A DNA stretch of 64,000 nucleotides, from the NCBI GenBank assembly GCA_963573305.1, contig OY754337.1:67739094-67803093 (forward strand). Reading direction: 5' to 3'. This DNA comes from Pyrrhosoma nymphula. Taxonomy: Eukaryota > Arthropoda > Insecta > Odonata > Coenagrionidae. Below the pieces are notes generated by a model that was not told where the DNA came from, ran no database searches, and was given only the letters and a program-made list of their open reading frames with translations. Both the position numbers and the translations under genes were made by a program. Positions 21,611 through 34,089 of this stretch are shown piece by piece (positions within the stretch are counted from its first letter, which is position 1; each line of letters begins with the position of its first letter).

Positions 21611-23006
21611 ATCCCCCTGCACCTTGAGCACTTTTTGCGGTCACACAAAGGAAAATGGATTTCGACTAATAGGATACACCCCCTGTTGTGACAGAAAATA
21701 GACTGAGAATACGTGTATATCCCTAAGAGATTTTCATCCGCACGTCGTTCCTCTACAACGCCGTTAATCTTAAAAATACAAAAGCGGATACTTTATGAAC
21801 GCACTTACTTGTGCTAATAAAATGGAGAAGCTAAGTTATGAATATTTTCGTTAATATTTTAATCATATTGTCGTAACTTCGCTAAGTAATTGGTAAAATA
21901 TAACTATACTACGAAACATGTACCATAAATAATAAATAAGCCACCACAACTAAGAAATGATGATTGAAAGAAAATAAATATCAACATATTTGTATATCAG
22001 ATGAACGCCTTCAAGAAAAACTTTCATCAACAAGGGATGGACCTTTTTTCAAATGTTAATGTGATCCTCCCATTCGTCCTAGTGCTGTTGCCCGCCTGCA
22101 AATGGCAGGCCATGTGTGAAAAATGACCTTTGCCGTTGAAGCACACTAAACTAAAATACTACAAAAAATACTTGATTTTAAACATAAAAAAGGTATTTTA
22201 TCTTCCGAGAAACCACTATCATAAACTATGCGCAAGCACATACACAATTTATCATGTATACATTTTGGTTTTTACATATATAGTATTACGTTACACCCCA
22301 CCTTATCAATGATTCCATTCATTAATTAGCCTCATAGATAGAGATACACTGTAGTAAAAATCACTCGTTTAAAAGAACTAATAAGTACACCAAACTCACT
22401 CACAATCAGTGATATGGTGAATATTTACAGCGGCCAATCGTGGTTCCCAGTCCCGATGGATAAACTCATGAAGTAACTCCAGATATCCCTAAAATTAGAT
22501 TTTCACTTCGCTGGAAGCGACCAGGTGTTAAAATGTAATACTCAAAGCCAATTCAATATCAAGCTACTACAAATTTACAATCACCGTGAAATGAATAAAT
22601 GAAATGGTACGCAGGCAGGCGCACGAGTGCAAAGATGGACACCAAAGTGGGTGAAATTCGTCAAGAAAAAATCATTTGACTTGACCAAGATTCGACCGGA
22701 TATCCCTATTGCCAGTCACATATGTTATTACACCACCCAATCATCTTAATTCAATGGAAATTTCGGATTCAAATTCAGCGCGTTTCATGGCAATGTTTAC
22801 GATCCAAACAAAGCTGGATCAAAATACGCGGATATTGTTCGCAACCACTTTGGAGAAGCCAAACTAAGCTAATGGATTAAGAACGGTTTACACAGGCAAG
22901 TTTATCGCGCAAGTTACTAGTAGCAAGCGAATTTGCAGATGTAAACGGTTTTGCAAGTCCACTTGCAGTTAAAAGTTTAGGAGAGTCGCTTGCAGAGGCG
23001 ATACGC
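21611..23006. other. No gene recognised
   Basis: AT-rich. Around 22890-23000 several GCAAGT/TTGCA motifs and a TTTACAC...GTGTAAAC pair (22888; 23560) bracket the hAT element, and may be an older TIR element that I could not delimit. Confidence 0.3.
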
Positions 23007-23542
23007 TTACAGAGTAGAGGCCTGCAAACGGGCTCGAAATCCGGGCGACCCTCGCCCGCCCGTGCCGGGCGCCCTCACCCGTGTTCGCCTCCGCCCGTGT
23101 GACGTAGACGCCCGACCGTGCCCGTTCGCCCCGGGTGCCCGTATCCTAGGCGGGTGCCCGGGTCGTTGGCGGGCACCCGGCTCCTTGAGAGGTCTCTCTT
23201 GTGCGCCCAAACTTAGGGAAGGGGAGGGGCGGTATATGACTGAGCGGGAAATTCGCGTCGTGCGAATTGCGGACAGCAAAGGCCCTCGAGCTAGAAGCCC
23301 TGTGGTGAGGATTAAGAGACGGGCGCCCGGCATAGAAGCGGTCGCCCGGCGTAGAGGCGGGCGCCCGGCCACCCACCGGGTGACCGCCCCTTGGGCGGCT
23401 AGTTCTCCGTCAAGCCTCATTCGTGAGACTTCGGAAAAGATCGTCGAATGACTTCGGGATATGCCTCTCTCTTTATCTCTCGCACACAGGCGGGCATGGG
23501 CCGCCCGTATTTTGCGACCGTATGCAGGCCTCTATTACAGAG
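23007..23542. mobile_element. GC-rich hAT-type MITE with 8-bp target duplication
   Basis: The element proper is 23015-23534 (520 bp), with ends TAGAGGCCTGCA and TGCAGGCCTCTA, a perfect 12-bp TIR. TTACAGAG lies directly outside both ends (23007-23014, 23535-23542), the 8-bp duplication typical of hAT transposons. The body is much more GC-rich than its surroundings and full of GGGCGCCCGG/GCCCG motifs, probably subterminal binding repeats. The 153-codon + frame and 137-codon minus frame within it are compositional. No transposase. Confidence 0.85.
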
Positions 23543-24555
23543 GCGATATCGTTGTCAGTGTAAACATCAACCAATGCACTAGCCGGTAGCAAATGTATCG
23601 TCATAGAAAAATCCTCCGCAATCTCTTGCAAAAGAAACTTTCGGAAGTAACTTACCAGTGCATACCCACCCTTAAGAGCCAAAGAGAGCTAGCAGGTTGA
23701 TAAGAATAAAAGATTGAACATTTTCAAGTTGACAATGAACGTTTTCAATCGTGGTAGTCAAAAGCGGATACTACCTTGCTCACCCATGCGGAGCCAGTTG
23801 GTAGGGAATTCACTATTCCAATGAAAATGGCCTTCTCAGTAGCTGTCACCATGTTTCGCCACCACTATACATCCAACCAACCAATTAAATCAAGCCTTTC
23901 CTTTTCATAACCCATCACCCAATGAAATCAAACCTATCCTCTCCCCCCAACCCCTCCAAGCAGAAAGAGCACAGCGTCGAGAAAATTGTGAAGAGAAACG
24001 CGACGGGTAAAGAAGGTTGGCGGCAGAGGGGGAAAACAACCCAGCAATTACCGCTGCTCACACACCTCTCCGACCTCATGAGCATGCAGTTTGATTCTTT
24101 GAGTGGGCCCGCCGGGAGGAGGCGGGGCCGCAAGGACTAAGAATGGGTTGCATTCGTTAAGTGGAGGAAGAGAGGGGTTGAAGGAAGTCGGTTAGTCAGG
24201 CGAGACAAGTAAAGAGGCGAAAAAAATTGTAAAAGGACGATTGAAGAAGAGGAAGCCTTAAGTTCATATTCCCCGGGGAGAATGAGGAAAATTCATATGA
24301 AAATAACAATATTTATGAGAATTTGGCAATACAATAACGGTCATATGCTCCATCAAATTAAAACACAAAATTATGAAGGATGCAAGTGGAAAACAAACAA
24401 TGCGAAGCTGAACTAAATGCGCAATAACCATCAAATTAGGCTTAATGAAAAGCAGTTATTTTGTCCAAAAATATCTATATAGAGAGGGAAATTACAAATA
24501 AGATAACAAATATGGTGGTACACAACTGCTAAGCCGAGACCATACTTCGGATTTT
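23543..24555. other. No gene recognised
   Basis: No supported frame; 23922-24140 is open on both strands without a recognisable domain. Confidence 0.35.
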
Positions 24556-24559
24556 GCTG

Positions 24560-24725
24560 GTCCAACATTCAAAATAATATAGCGTACCACCAAACCTTAT
24601 TCCTATCCAGGAATAAACTTCATGACCTAGGATGGACTCGAACCCCAAAGTTTTTCTGGTCCACTCGTCCCTTGTTATCAACACCAACAATACCATCAAT
24701 ATATCACATCTCTGCACAACACAGA
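24560..24725 (-). repeat. Possible tRNA-derived SINE
   Basis: On the minus strand there is an exact box B, GGGGTTCGAGTCCATCC, at 24630-24646, and about 40 bases upstream a box A-like TGGTATTGTTGGTG (24685-24698). Spacing is tRNA-like. There is no cloverleaf good enough for a tRNA gene. The call rests on these two boxes. Confidence 0.45.
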
Positions 24726-25190
24726 GCCACAAAAAAAGGTATCATACAAAAGCACACCGTAACAAAATAAATCAACAATAATCTTTTTGAGTCGCACCCT
24801 CGTCAAACTCAGGGTTTACGAGTGTTTACTCTTGCTACAAGGGCCAATCAGTGACAGTAAAAATAATGGAAGAGGAAAATTAAACTAACTGCCAGGCACT
24901 CCCCAACTCCGACATCCGAAAATGCCCCGAGAACACGGAGATGGCAGACGATGATCCACAGTTCCTCAAAAACACTGTCAATACCACATATTTCGCGTTC
25001 ATAAATACACTACTGCTCATCGTGAGGACCCAGAAAAATCCCTTCCAATCCACACGCCATTTTCCTCTTATTTCTTCACTCTCCAGATATGCATGCTTTT
25101 TAACCCTAGACGTACCAAATATCCAAAAACCTTCCCTCCCGCTTTCCAAAGACTAAAATAAAAATATAATAAAAAAACTTTTTTTAAACA
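24726..25190. other. No gene recognised
   Basis: Open frames at 24880-25156 occur on both strands over the same bases with no recognisable domain. Confidence 0.3.
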
Positions 25191-25749
25191 GGTTTTCAAA
25201 ATGCTATAAAACGTAAAACATAAAAATGCACTAAAAAGTAGAAAATTAATTTTAGATTGAAATTTACACAGTTAAGAGACCTTCTATTCCAAATTTATAA
25301 ATATGTTAGAGATGAAAGTGAAAATGAATATATGTTTACTTAATCTGTGCATTTCGTCGATGATTATGAGGCACGAACGTATAATCGTACGTCTAATTGA
25401 TCATCTAGTTGATCATCATAATTATAAGACCAGGGTTCAAAGTAATTTACTAAGTTGAATTTCAGCCTGCAAAGTAATTTACTAAGTTGAATTTGAGCAC
25501 CCTGGTCTTATAATCATGATGATCAACTAGATGATCAATTAGACTTACGATTATACGTTCTTGCCCCATAATCATCGACGAATTGCACAGATAGTGTAAA
25601 CAAATATTCATTTTCACTTTCAACTTGAATATATTTATAAATTTGGAATATAATGTCTCTTAACTTTGTAAATTTCAATCTAAAATTTATTTTCTACTTT
25701 TTAGAGCATTTTTATTTTTTAATTTTTAGTATATTTTGAAAAAAGACCA
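25191..25749. mobile_element. Foldback/long-TIR MITE, ~245-bp arms
   Basis: Arms 25191-25435 and 25500-25749 are inverted repeats along nearly their whole length. Landmarks include TTTAGATTGAAATTTACA, AAGTGAAAATGAATAT, TCGTCGATGATTATG, ATTGATCATCTAGTTGATCA, and ATAAGACCAGGG at the inner edge. The 64-base loop contains two direct copies of a 25-mer beginning CAAAGTAATTTACTAAG (25438-25462, 25470-25494). A partial copy of the left arm is at 26431-26540. Noncoding. Confidence 0.85.
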
Positions 25750-26430
25750 GTTTTATTTTTTGATATATTTGTATTCTCTAATTTTTAGTCTTCAAACTTT
25801 TAACAATTTAACAATAATTGAAATTTTCTTATGTTTAAATTAAATCTGACAACGTGAAAAATTCGAAAAATTTACCAAGATTCTGTCATCAAAATTAAAC
25901 ATGTACTTATGCAAAATTTGGGAAAGATTGAACAACGGCAAGGGGTTCAAAAACTGAGTAATAGATATGCGATTAAACTCACGAAGGAAGTTGAAATAAG
26001 ACCAGTAATAACCTAATATTCAAATACAAAATTGATACGATTTGAGTCCAGTGACTATGAGGAAAGTGAGGATATACGCCGGCCTCACAACAGAATTCCT
26101 AATTATAAGTGACAACCGCGATTATTATGTAAACTACAGCAGAATATGCCTATTCTTGGATATGGGAATCAAAATTTCGCATCGAAGCAACGGATAAGTG
26201 GTATCTAGTGGGAGCGAGACTAATTTCAGAATAAAAAAAGATGGACGTTGATGCAGATATGCACTCTTAAGAATATGATTATTTAAATACGGAAAACGAG
26301 ATCAAATATGGAGGTAAGAAAAAGACGATCTGATTACCGTTGATGAACATCGATATCGATATCAGAATTTACACACCAGGGTAGTACGTGATAAAAACGG
26401 AAACAAGCAAGATTTGCGAATGATGGAAGA
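25750..26430. other. No gene recognised
   Basis: AT-rich, between two copies of the foldback arm. Confidence 0.35.
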
Positions 26431-26540
26431 TTTTTTTCAAAATGCTATAAAACGTAAAAAATAAAAATGAACTAAAAAGTAGAAAATTAATTTTGGATTG
26501 AAATTTACACAGTTAAGAGACCTTCTATTCCAAATTTATA
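26431..26540 (+). repeat. Partial copy of the foldback arm
   Basis: From TTTTTTTCAAAATGCTATAA to CCTTCTATTCCAAATTTATA this repeats the left arm of 25191-25435 almost base for base, then diverges. The rest of that element is absent. Confidence 0.8.
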
Positions 26541-27770
26541 TCAAGTAAGTTCCCACATTACAAATTTTAACTTTTGGATGTCAAAAATGTTGGAATGGCC
26601 CAATACAGTTCGATGGGAATTAAATAAAGTTAAGAACATGTGCCGATCGAGCAGTGAGTACAATAAAAAAATGATTGCACTTAATAGCATTTGTTCTCCG
26701 CATATTTTCTCTTCTCAGCCCCTTTTTAAGAGAATACAGGCACAGTTCCATAAGGAAATCGAGGTAAATTTAACAGGTTTTTGTGCCTTTCTTGTACAAA
26801 TATTACTGCACTATTTCACAAAAAATAGAGAAGCAAAACAAACCTTTCCCCTTGTAAAATAGGGCTAGTAAACGATAAAAATTATTCCCGCGTCAAAAGT
26901 GCATGGTGAAAATAATAATTAAAAAATTACACCCCAAGGAAAAAGAGTAGGTACCCAAGGATAAGGCCCAGGGAAGAAGCGAAAGCTCAAAAGTGAGGGA
27001 GGATCGAGGCAATGAGAATTTCACTGCAAAGATGAGAGTATGCGTAGAGAGGAAATTAATAAATAAGAACAGGATTAACGGAAAATAAGACAGGCAAAGG
27101 GTGACATATAAAATTTAAGGTAGGAAAGGTTTCTTAAAAAAATGATTCTTCTTTCAAACTAATATAAAAGAGATACCATGCGAATCAAGCTTGGCCAACC
27201 CTGACGAGGAAAGATAGCTTCTACATTCAGCTGCGAATTCAAAAACACATAAATATAAATTTATGGGTCAACTATTGAGGTGCAGTAAGTTTTAAAATCT
27301 CCAATGACAAATTCGCACATGACATGCTGCTCAAGACAACTGAATGTTGTTACACTTCTAAAAGAAAAAACTAGAAGATTCTCAAAACAACAGATTCTAA
27401 ACTTAGAGAGCATAAAACTCAAAAAATCTTGACAGAGAGAAGTAGCGAATTCAACAATTTAAAAAAATCAACAGAAGGAAAATAAATACACGAGTCACGC
27501 TCACAAGCGTGGAAAAGAGGACAATAATTCCATTCATAACATCTTCGATCGGAGAAATCCAACATTCCACTGGAAAATATGAGGAGTATTTCTAAAAATT
27601 CTATAAAGACCAAAGGGTCACGCGCTAGGCTTTGAGTTTCCTAACTATGGCTACTTTCTCCCTTTGTATCTCATTACCTACGCTGAGGGAACGAAGTCCG
27701 TAGTCTAACTCCTTTTCTACGTCTTTTGAGGTGATATACAGATGTAGCAGAAGAAAACACTGAAGGGATC
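26541..27770. other. No gene recognised
   Basis: The 94-codon + frame at 26578-26862 is lysine/asparagine-rich and unrecognised. Nothing else supported. Confidence 0.3.
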
Positions 27771-27850
27771 CCGAATACAACGGCGGGCTTAGCCGTCGAA
27801 ACGTCGGAATTGATCAACCTTTAGACCCAGTGGAAAAACCAGATGACTCA
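27771..27850 (+). repeat. Retroelement-tail fragment with hammerhead-like core
   Basis: ACGGCGGGCTTAGCCGT is a 5-bp hairpin stem followed directly by CGAAACGTCGG, and further on by AAAACCAGATGACTCATCC. The same order occurs at 57537 and, more weakly, 2606. The upstream CTGAAGG resembles a CUGANGA core but is set further away than in a standard hammerhead. Confidence 0.4.
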
Positions 27851-28451
27851 TCCAACAATCAACTAGGTACGTACTCCACGCTCTCGAGAATGAAAGACAA
27901 ATTGATACAGCATGCTGACACAATATTCTTGGGACAAATAGCCTGATCACTAAAATGTTACAAGAGCGATTGCATTCAGCACGAGAAGATTCAATTTAGG
28001 CTAGGAAACATCAAATAATGCCATTGACAAAGGCCAAGCAACCCTAATTCTTTGAAAGACAGGATTGTCACAACGAGTAAACGTATTCTTTTACCTGATG
28101 CCGAAAGAAATAATTTCCAATTTTCCTAAAATCCTCAATTCAATAAATTATATTGTCCCCTGATTTTTTTTAGAAAAGGTAAAACTAAAATGAAAATAAA
28201 ACAGCGCCTTTTCTTCAAAAAAAACATGGATACGTCACGGAAAAGCATACATAATTGGTTATCTCGTGGCAATTAGTCTTCGCGGGATATTATCATGGAG
28301 TATTTATGGCAAAATAACAACTTTTTCGTAGTCTAGAAATTTTAGAAGAATTAAGGAATTGTCGCGTTTGTAACTTTAACTAAGCTTCTTGAAAAAAAAC
28401 TTTAAAACCTATACGAAATTCACAGTTCTACACAATTCTTCACCGAAGAAG
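27851..28451. other. No gene recognised
   Basis: AT-rich. Confidence 0.35.
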
Positions 28452-28556
28452 ACCGGTTTCATTGGATCGGGTCAATAAAGTATTGTGTGACCGGTTGAAA
28501 CCGGTCGGATCGATAAAGGAGTGCGCGACAGGTTCAAACAGGTTGACTCGACATAG
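28452..28556 (+). repeat. Degenerate 38-bp tandem repeat, about 2.8 units
   Basis: Units start at 28452, 28490 and 28528, exactly 38 bases apart, each beginning ACCGGTT/ACAGGTT. They share a GGATCG-type block and a TAAAG block at matching offsets. ACCGGT also makes local inverted repeats. The + frame 28462-28740 crosses it by chance. Confidence 0.5.
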
Positions 28557-28789
28557 GAATTACGTGGAACAAACTTGCTCTAACAATAAGTACTGCTCTT
28601 CTACGGCGCACACAAAACATACCGAGCAAATAGAGATAAATACGAAGACAAAGAGCACACACCATGAGATATCGAGAACAGAAAAACACTCGATCGATAC
28701 GCGGAAATGGGATGACCCTACTTGCCTCCGTGACGCTTAATTTCTGCGCACAAATTTCGATGGAATAACGTAGCTTCCTCCATCGGTCT

Positions 28790-29115
28790 CCATGACGCAA
28801 AGCGAGCAAGAGGGAGCGGGTGAAGGTTAGGAACTCCGAAGTCGAGAAAAATGGGGATGGGAGGGTAAGAGAGAGAGAGAGAAAGAAAGAGAGGTGGGAG
28901 GGATGGGAAGCGAAGAAGAAAAAGAGAAGACAAACCACGGGAAGCGTGGCGGAGCGGGGAAGGCGATTAAGAAATAGATGTGGGAGGAGGAGATTGGGCG
29001 GCTGCAAGAGGTGGAATGAACGGAAAAGGCCTCGAGGAAGGACGGGAGGGGGAGGGAAGAGGAGGCGGAGAGCTGTGGAGGAGGGGAGGGGACGAGATTG
29101 AGGGAAGAGCCGGAA
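28790..29115 (+). repeat. Purine-rich (G/A) tract
   Basis: GAGAGAGAGAGAAAGAAAG and GGGAGGGGGAGGGAAGAGG blocks. The 194-codon minus frame (29118-28534) reads the CT strand and is not accepted as a gene. Confidence 0.55.
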
Positions 29116-30784
29116 CAATGTGGAAGGAATTGGAGATGATCAGAGATTGAGTAAAGTGATAGATGGTGTCTAGATGGACGACACCATGCAATACTACGCA
29201 GCAGAGTTCCCCAACCTTTTTCGACTTGCGCACTAATCGGACGACATAAAAAGAGGCAGAGGGTAAGGGGAACCCGAGAGGGACACCCGACAGATTACAA
29301 GTTATATGAGGTCAAGTTAAAAACTATCCCAGAAACGAAGAAGATAGGGAAATGACTTTTTAAAAATCTACCATCAATTGATATACTTACTGCCTAATGA
29401 TGACTTCTTCGTATCCACTTTTCCCTTCGCTTACCCCTTGATGCCCCAATCAGCTAGACCTCTCCCACCAAGGAAATATGTTTGCAACACTTCCGTCATC
29501 ACTTAGGTTTTCTCGCGAGCCCCTAAAACATCAACAACGCACCGCTTAGTTGCACCCGTACCACAGCTTAGAAGCCGGAATCGCCAAGTACTAACTAAAA
29601 ATCACGGTATTTCCTGAGAATTTAATGCTGTGGTCGAATTACTTCTATGATCACATAATATTGAACTCAGTGCTGCTAAATGCACACATAAAAACAATGT
29701 AACGGCTAATTGTTTCACAGAGAATGATTTCTCACCGGCATTATTTAACTCACTTCTAAAATCTGCAGCTAAAAGAACACGAAGAAATGATTGCAGACAT
29801 TAAAAAATATTCAACTCAGCAAAGAAAATAACTGGTTGCAATTTCGTAAATAGATCCTCAGTAATAGTACCCATTAATGCCGGAATTGCATTAAAACCGA
29901 GTAAAATCTACATTTGTTAAACATATTAGCAGGCAGCTGGCAGTATATCGAAAGGTAGATTACCAAAGAAACATATACCTATATACATAACCTCTTTTCC
30001 CGTATTCTACCAACCAAAAGGCAAGCATGCTGGGACACTAAAACACTATATACGCTAAATTTTACTTGCAAAAAAATTTAATTTTTCAAAACATTTTAAT
30101 GTTCTAGCTCGTCCTGCGTTCAATCCCTCTACATCCCATCTTAAATTCCGGCTACTTCCTTGTTTACTTCGCTCCCTTATACTTCCTCCATCCCACTATT
30201 CTCCTATCTTCGACATTTCCTCATCATCTTCCCATCCTCCCTTACCATGCCCATTAAACCGATAATTCCATTTATTTTTGCCCGATATATCTTCTCCGCC
30301 CTTCTAAAAGACTAAAAATTCTCCTAGACAATACCTATTCGATTTACTAATCAATAATTGCCCGGATTTTGGAACTATAAAGCGCAACAATAATAGTCGA
30401 AGGAAGAACATTTAAGGAAACACACGGCATGTAAGAACAGAGGAAAAATGAAGACTTAAAAACGTCCAATAGGTCACTATAAATGAATCAGTTACACAGT
30501 TATTAAGGCAAAATCTTGAGGTATCACCAGTATAATCGTCGTAGTACCGTGATGACTTAATAATAAAACGTAAAACGAAAAATTAAAAAAATAATCTTTT
30601 AATAATGGACTCATTTCACACGATAGCCATTAAGGGGTATTACGCTTCGAAAAAATCTGGCTTTACTTTCCTGGGAAAAGCCACAATCTACCCTCATGTC
30701 AACCTTTGCTCATACCATACTAGGTTTCCGAGTTATGTGTCGTCAATGCCTATAGCTATGCGTAGGTACTCAATGCCAATGTAA
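29116..30784. other. No gene recognised
   Basis: About 1.7 kb with no supported gene or repeat copy. Confidence 0.4.
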
Positions 30785-31460
30785 AAGGATGTACGAAGGA
30801 TTAGAGGCGGAGAAAAAAAGAAGAGAGAGGAAGAGGAGTCAAGGGAGATGAGTGAAATAAGTGTTGGTGAGGAAACAACTACCCCCATGGTCTTACCAAA
30901 CGCTCCATGTTTCGGAGCCATCAAACTGCAAGCAAAATATTAGCGTCCAGCGGAGAATTGGAAGCGAAAAAGAGAGAAGAAGGGAATCGAGGAGAGGTGG
31001 GAGTGAGGAATGATTGGGGGTGTGGGATGAGTATACCCGCGAGGCAGAATGGGAAGGGGACCCTGGTGAAGGGGGGCGAGGGGGTTCGGTCGAACGAACA
31101 GGAATGGTGAGGGGAAGGAGGAAGAAGGCCGAAAGGGTGTAGAACGTTCCCATCCGTAGGCGTGGAAAGTCACGCGAACCCAGATCGTCCCGTGCCCCTC
31201 CTCCTCCTCCCCCGCTGCCCTCTTCCTACCTATATCCCTCCCTACTTCCCCGCCCCCACAAAGGCCGCCAACTCGTGCACGTACTCTGAAGTGGCGGGAG
31301 ATATTGGGGGGATGGGTAAAGGGGAGAGAGTAGGATGAGGGGGGATTTTTAGCGGGAGGGAATGCAAGAGGGAAATAAAGGAAGAAAAAGGCAAAGGGCT
31401 TAAAAGATTGAGGGGGGTCTTGAGGGAGAGGGAAAGGAATATTTGAAGAGAGGTGGGGAG
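30785..31460 (+). repeat. Purine-rich tracts broken by a short CT-rich block
   Basis: G/A-rich at 30785-31135 and 31290-31460, with a C/T-rich block at 31195-31260 between them. Frames here on both strands are compositional. Confidence 0.5.
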
Positions 31461-31639
31461 GGTATACAACGTATTAAGGTGGATAAAATTTACTCCTAAA
31501 CGTTTTGAGGTGAGTCCTTAGCAACAGTGGAGTCAACTAGGAATTAAGAAACTTATACCGTAAGTAAACAGCTCTTCGAACTAGAAAGAACCGAACCAAT
31601 AGGTCTGAAAATCTGGATAGGTAAAAAGAACGCTAATGA

Positions 31640-32035
31640 GAAGATGACATAAGCGGATTGTGGAAAAATCAGAATGGATAGGGTTGGGAATAATTGGGTA
31701 ATGAAAGAATGTGGAATGGATTCTCCGGTAATGGACATGTACCTATGTAGGGAGCATTGTTCGTGGGATAGGCCATGTCGCGAGAATGGATGAGAATCGA
31801 ATAACAAAGCCCATTTAAGATAGAGGAGTAAATGTTGTAAAAGGAAAGGGTAAGACCGAGAAAGTCATGGGTGAATATTGTGGAAGATACTCTAAAGAGG
31901 ATGAATATAAGAAGTCTTAAGAATAGGACAGTGTGCATGAAGCAATGCATGAGTGTAACTTAAGTAATAGAGATATGCAAGGATAGGGCAGTATGGAGGA
32001 AATTATTAAAGCATGGTCAACTTTACAGGCAAATT
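31640..32035 (+). pseudogene. Decayed LINE C-terminal region
   Basis: In shifting frames the + strand gives IGHVARMDENRITKP, then RPRKSWVNIVEDTLKRMNI, then RSLKNRTVCMKQC, then DRAVWRKLLKHGQLYRQ. This order is the usual C-terminus of arthropod LINE polyproteins after the reverse-transcriptase domain. Several stops and frameshifts show it is dead. It belongs to a lineage with the WxxH-x-xR motif. Confidence 0.7.
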
Positions 32036-33320
32036 TTTTTTTTATATTGCGACTACCCCAAAATGGAGGGCGTGATGGGTATATGTATATTGCATGAGTG
32101 AACATAAAACAATTTCCAGCATGAACTTAAGAATGTTTCGAAATAAAATGTATTAATCATTCAGCAACAACCCAATGAACCATTCGATGATTTCAGACTA
32201 AGCTATGCGGAAATTCAGGCGCCAGATGATGAGACCGATGCGTCGGGGGGTTGCGTTTGTAACGTTCGAGATTTTGGTGTATTTGAACCACTCGTTAAAA
32301 TCTCATGCAGCCTTCCCGATCGAGTTTTTCTCGCGGGAATATTGCTAATGGAGTTGAATATCGCGATTAGAGACGCAATTAACAGCATATCAGACACTTA
32401 AGTTACCCATCCGAGTGGGTAAAACTCGCCAGAATATCCAAACGCTCGTTGTACCACGTAACTCCTTAGCTATGTGATCGGGATTATCTCGGAAAGTTCA
32501 AACAAACCCCCCTTCCTCACCCCAGGACACAACACCAACACGATTCTCACCATTGCCTTCTTCGAAAGTATGATCGATCTATGTTTGAACACTTATAGGC
32601 TCTGCGATCCACGGAATAAATCTACCGCTTATATTGCCATTCATAAAAGTTTCCCCAAAGTGAACATTATTTCAGCCAGTTTAACCAATACGAAACTTCA
32701 CTTGAAATTAATATCTCGATGACGGGAGGCAGCAAATGTGTAAGGGGAATTTAATCTCGTAAATTTAAGAAAGCTCAAGAGAAGACATCGCGATGGTAGG
32801 ATTAATAGGCAGCGCTATCCATGGGCATAATATTCAATTGATAGAAAACCTATGACGATCTTTTGTGTTTTAACGATTCAAAAACAATAAGCACTACTAA
32901 GCATGATATCCACCTCCTGCTCGACATATACCTAATGATAATTATAGGGCAACGACCACTCATTTCTGTTCTTCTTCACTGCACCGTTTAAAAGGATGCG
33001 TGCCTACATAAAAACCTGCCGATCAATCACGTTCACATGCAGGATTGATGGCATGAATGCAAGTATGATCATGTATTCTCGCATGCAAGCGTGCACACGC
33101 AACTTGCGCATGCAGCACACGGCTAGTGAACACAAGAACACACAAACAAGATCAGCTCTTTCTCGCTTTCTCGGAGGGAATACTCGAGGCGCTCAATGAG
33201 GGCACAAATAAATAACAAGCTCTAAAAACCTCATCCCTCCATTCCACCTCCTTCCTCGCTCGCCATCCTCCCACACCCCCAAGGTGGAAACGGCCTCTCC
33301 ATGATTGGAGCGGAAAAGGC
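32036..33320. other. No gene recognised
   Basis: Frames at 32474-32722 and 32996-33199 have no recognisable domain or splice context. Near 33070-33120 GCATGC/CACACGC motifs cluster. Confidence 0.35.
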
Positions 33321-33329
33321 TCAATCCTT

Positions 33330-33480
33330 TTTTTCTTCTCGTTCCTCCTCCACGGTCGCTAGGAGCGGTTTGCGATCGCGCGGGAAGGCAAAGAAAGGGT
33401 GAGAGTTAAGAGAGGGAGGTGGAGGAGAAGAGGAAGGGAGAGAATTAAGAAGATGGGCGGGGAAGGAAGATGCTACAACC
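33330..33480 (+). repeat. Purine-rich tract
   Basis: GAGGGAGGTGGAGGAGAAGAG-like sequence on the + strand. Confidence 0.4.
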
Positions 33481-33940
33481 CGCTCCATTGACAGAACTGA
33501 ACTGCCTTCACCAGCCTCAAAGAAATCTACCAAATCACATCCTCTGGCAGCCACATTCATAAACTGTAGAAACCAAGGTTTAGGTGAAATGTTCGTGGAA
33601 TTTTCGAACTTCTAGCGTAAGAGACGTACAGCAATATCGTGCCAAAGCGATTAAAACAGAATTCCTTGTATCTCTTTGCACTTTTTCTATTTTTCTGCAT
33701 TTAATATCTAATTCGATAGTTCAATTCAATTCGTACACATCAACCTTCTTGCAAGATGTCCTCCCTCCTCACAATGCCTCTTATTCGTTTATATCAGTAT
33801 GACAATCAATCCAAAATGGTTAAATGTTTAAAAAAACAAGCAATAAAAAAAATTAAATTCAATATTAGACAAATGAATAGATAAATAAATACATAAAAGG
33901 GATTATTGGTTTTGTCTGAATTATCCAGTCATACACTAGA
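33481..33940. other. No gene recognised
   Basis: AT-rich. Confidence 0.35.
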
Positions 33941-33944
33941 CAGG

Positions 33945-34085
33945 CGTCAGCTATAAGAGGGAGCTGATTGCGGGAACCTTGTGTAATAGGGTAAAGAAAA
34001 GTTTGGGGAAGAGTTTAATATCCACTGTAGCATTGTTTGAGACAGAAATATGGACTAGGAAAAAAGATGACGAGCTGTAAAGACG
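33945..34085 (+). pseudogene. Decayed LINE RT C-terminal piece
   Basis: In one frame the + strand reads KSLGKSLISTVALFETEIW followed by TRKKDDEL. This lines up with KRLVKTLIWSVALYGSETW-SLRREDVRRL in the better copies at 43927-44340 and 49940-50110. It abuts an inverted endonuclease fragment. Confidence 0.6.
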
Positions 34086-34089
34086 ACTA

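Noticed and set aside
22990..23451. 153-codon + and 137-codon minus arginine/proline/glycine-rich frames
   Set aside because: Both lie almost wholly within the GC-rich hAT MITE (23015-23534); open because of high GC, no domain.
28534..29118. 194-codon minus frame, the longest but one in this region
   Set aside because: Leucine/serine/proline-rich because it reads the CT strand of a purine tract; no domain, and the opposite strand is also open.
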